Shown here: positions 63,002-64,000 of the stretch, piece by piece | How positions within the stretch are numbered: the first letter of the stretch is position 1 | Layout: every line of letters begins with the position of its first letter | Notes under the pieces: generated by a model | Database searches by the model: none | What the model was told of the DNA's origin: nothing | What the model saw: only the letters and a program-made list of their open reading frames with translations | Position numbers and translations under genes: made by a program | Assembly (NCBI GenBank): GCA_024509875.1 | Contig: JAMPIV010008103.1 | Location: 102,296-166,295, forward strand | Origin: Oreohelix idahoensis | Lineage: Eukaryota > Mollusca > Gastropoda > Stylommatophora > Oreohelicidae | Direction of reading: 5' to 3' | DNA: 64,000 nt

Positions 63002-64000
63002 CAGTACTTTGCAAAAAAAATGGCAGTCATATTGCTCAGCTAAATATGCTGAAATCTAATTAAATATGCATGTTCTGCCCCAAATTTACACTCCACTTTA
63101 AGTGAGCAAACACAACCAAAAGTATAAAAAAATTAGCGTAGAGTAAAGTCCCTTGATAATAGAGCAGACGACAATTTCTAATGCTAGTGGCAGAAAATTG
63201 ACACAAAGTCAAAGTGTATGTTAATTTCACAGCTTTGGAATGAAGGAAATCAAACATGTTCCAACATTTCTAAAACCTTGAACATTCCTGAGCGGACTGT
63301 CTACAGAGTTGTGAGTAAATTAAAAGCAGGTAATGGAATCGAGCGAAAAGAAGGTAGTGGGGGGTCAAGAATTTTGGACACAAAGGACCATCGGCGTCTC
63401 GCCCAAATCGTTCGGGCTGGGCCAATGAAGAGTGTAGAAAACATACGGCAGCGCATGATCGATTTGGGAAACCCAGAAGTATCTAATGCTACTGTCAACC
63501 GGGAGCTACACAGGATGAATTACACAAAAAAAAGCGGGTAATTTCGTCACCATTTCTCAAAGAGACTTACAAACAGATGCACTTGAACTGGTGCCACGAA
63601 CACCAAAATTCGTCATGGGACATTGTGATTTTGTCAGATGAATGTTCTGTTTGGTCTTATCCTGCTCAAATAAATATTTGGATGAAAGACTCTGTAACGC
63701 CTGTGTACCAGCGACCGAAACATACCCATAAATTCCATCTTTGGGGTGGGGTGGCAGCAAGAGGTGCCTCCTAACTGTGTGTTTTCACAGGAATTCTCAC
63801 GAAAGAAAGGTACATCGACATACTAGAGGGTCACACTTCTTTCGCCATTTTATGCAGGTCACGTACCACGATGGGTGCCACATTTCAACATGGACAATGA
63901 CCCAAGCATAACAGCTCATACCACCAAATAAGCATGGGGCTGCAGAGAAGAATGTGATTGTGCTGAAGTGCCCAGCAACAGTGCCCGACCTAAACCATTG
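63002..64000 (+). mobile_element. Tc1-like transposon, left part (runs off the window)
   Basis: Starts at the CAGTACTTTGCAAAAAAAAT terminus next to a TA repeat. The right end lies beyond 64000, so the terminal repeat cannot be paired. Confidence 0.75.
63218..64000 (+). pseudogene. Tc1-like transposase, frameshifted, partial
   Basis: The N-terminal part is open from about 63218: ISQLWNEGNQTCSNISKTLN, IPERTVYRVVSKLKAG (helix-turn-helix) and KDHRRLAQIVRAGPMKSVEN, ending at an A-run near 63530. Another frame then reads WCHEHQNSSWDIVILSDECS (first catalytic Asp in L-S-D-E) and HKFHLWGGVAARGAS, stopping at 63774. A further frame holds a decayed second-Asp region (NMDNDPSITAH near 63890). The last catalytic residue lies outside the window. 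It is unlike the Tc1 at 17-18.6 kb, so a different family. Confidence 0.82.

Overview
The window looks like a piece of an animal chromosome, most likely from an invertebrate and probably a mollusc. The evidence is one long intron-flanked C2H2 zinc-finger exon, tRNA-derived SINEs, long (TA)n microsatellites, Tc1/mariner, pogo and hAT DNA transposons, several non-LTR retrotransposon families and a Ty3/Gypsy element of Gmr1-like layout. The molluscan assignment rests mainly on one SINE (49730-50067) whose core resembles SINE sequence I recall from gastropods; it is an inference. There are no bacterial features, CRISPR arrays, operons or free-standing RNA genes. Layout: 1-1010 is the end of a 58-bp satellite. 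The only host gene I can support is on the minus strand, 6283 down to 2783: the last coding exon of a Ser/Pro/Gln-rich protein with four C2H2 fingers and a PLDLS CtBP-binding motif. Its upstream exons are not recognised, so much of the rest of the window may be intron. 7-35 kb is repeat-rich non-coding DNA: a foldback MITE, a mariner (9652-10974), a 2-kb satellite with mirror-image ends (13919-15962), a Tc1 element inserted in a minisatellite (17054-18564), a decayed LINE, a hAT remnant, SINEs and simple repeats. 35867-44882 is a complete-ended LTR retrotransposon with 2419-bp LTRs, a GTAGT target duplication and pol order integrase, RT, RNase H. 45-64 kb is almost wholly mobile DNA. Its centre is a five-level nest: SINE inside LINE inside mariner inside RTE-like LINE inside an older copy of the same RTE-like LINE (47770-55389). 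It is followed by a pogo/Tigger element, a LINE, a SINE with 12-bp target duplications, a third mariner, two head-to-head LINE copies and a Tc1-like element that runs off the right end. How the pieces work together: apart from the zinc-finger gene, nothing here forms a pathway. The mobile elements supply transposases or reverse transcriptases, nearly all broken by frameshifts or stops. Several TA-targeting DNA transposons lie in or beside (TA)n tracts. Many breaks fall in homopolymer runs, and the two LTRs differ by indels only at homopolymers, so some lesions may be assembly error. The strongest candidates for a second look are the Gmr1-like element, the five-level nest, the mirror-ended satellite and an interlocked pair of inverted repeats downstream of the zinc-finger stop codon.
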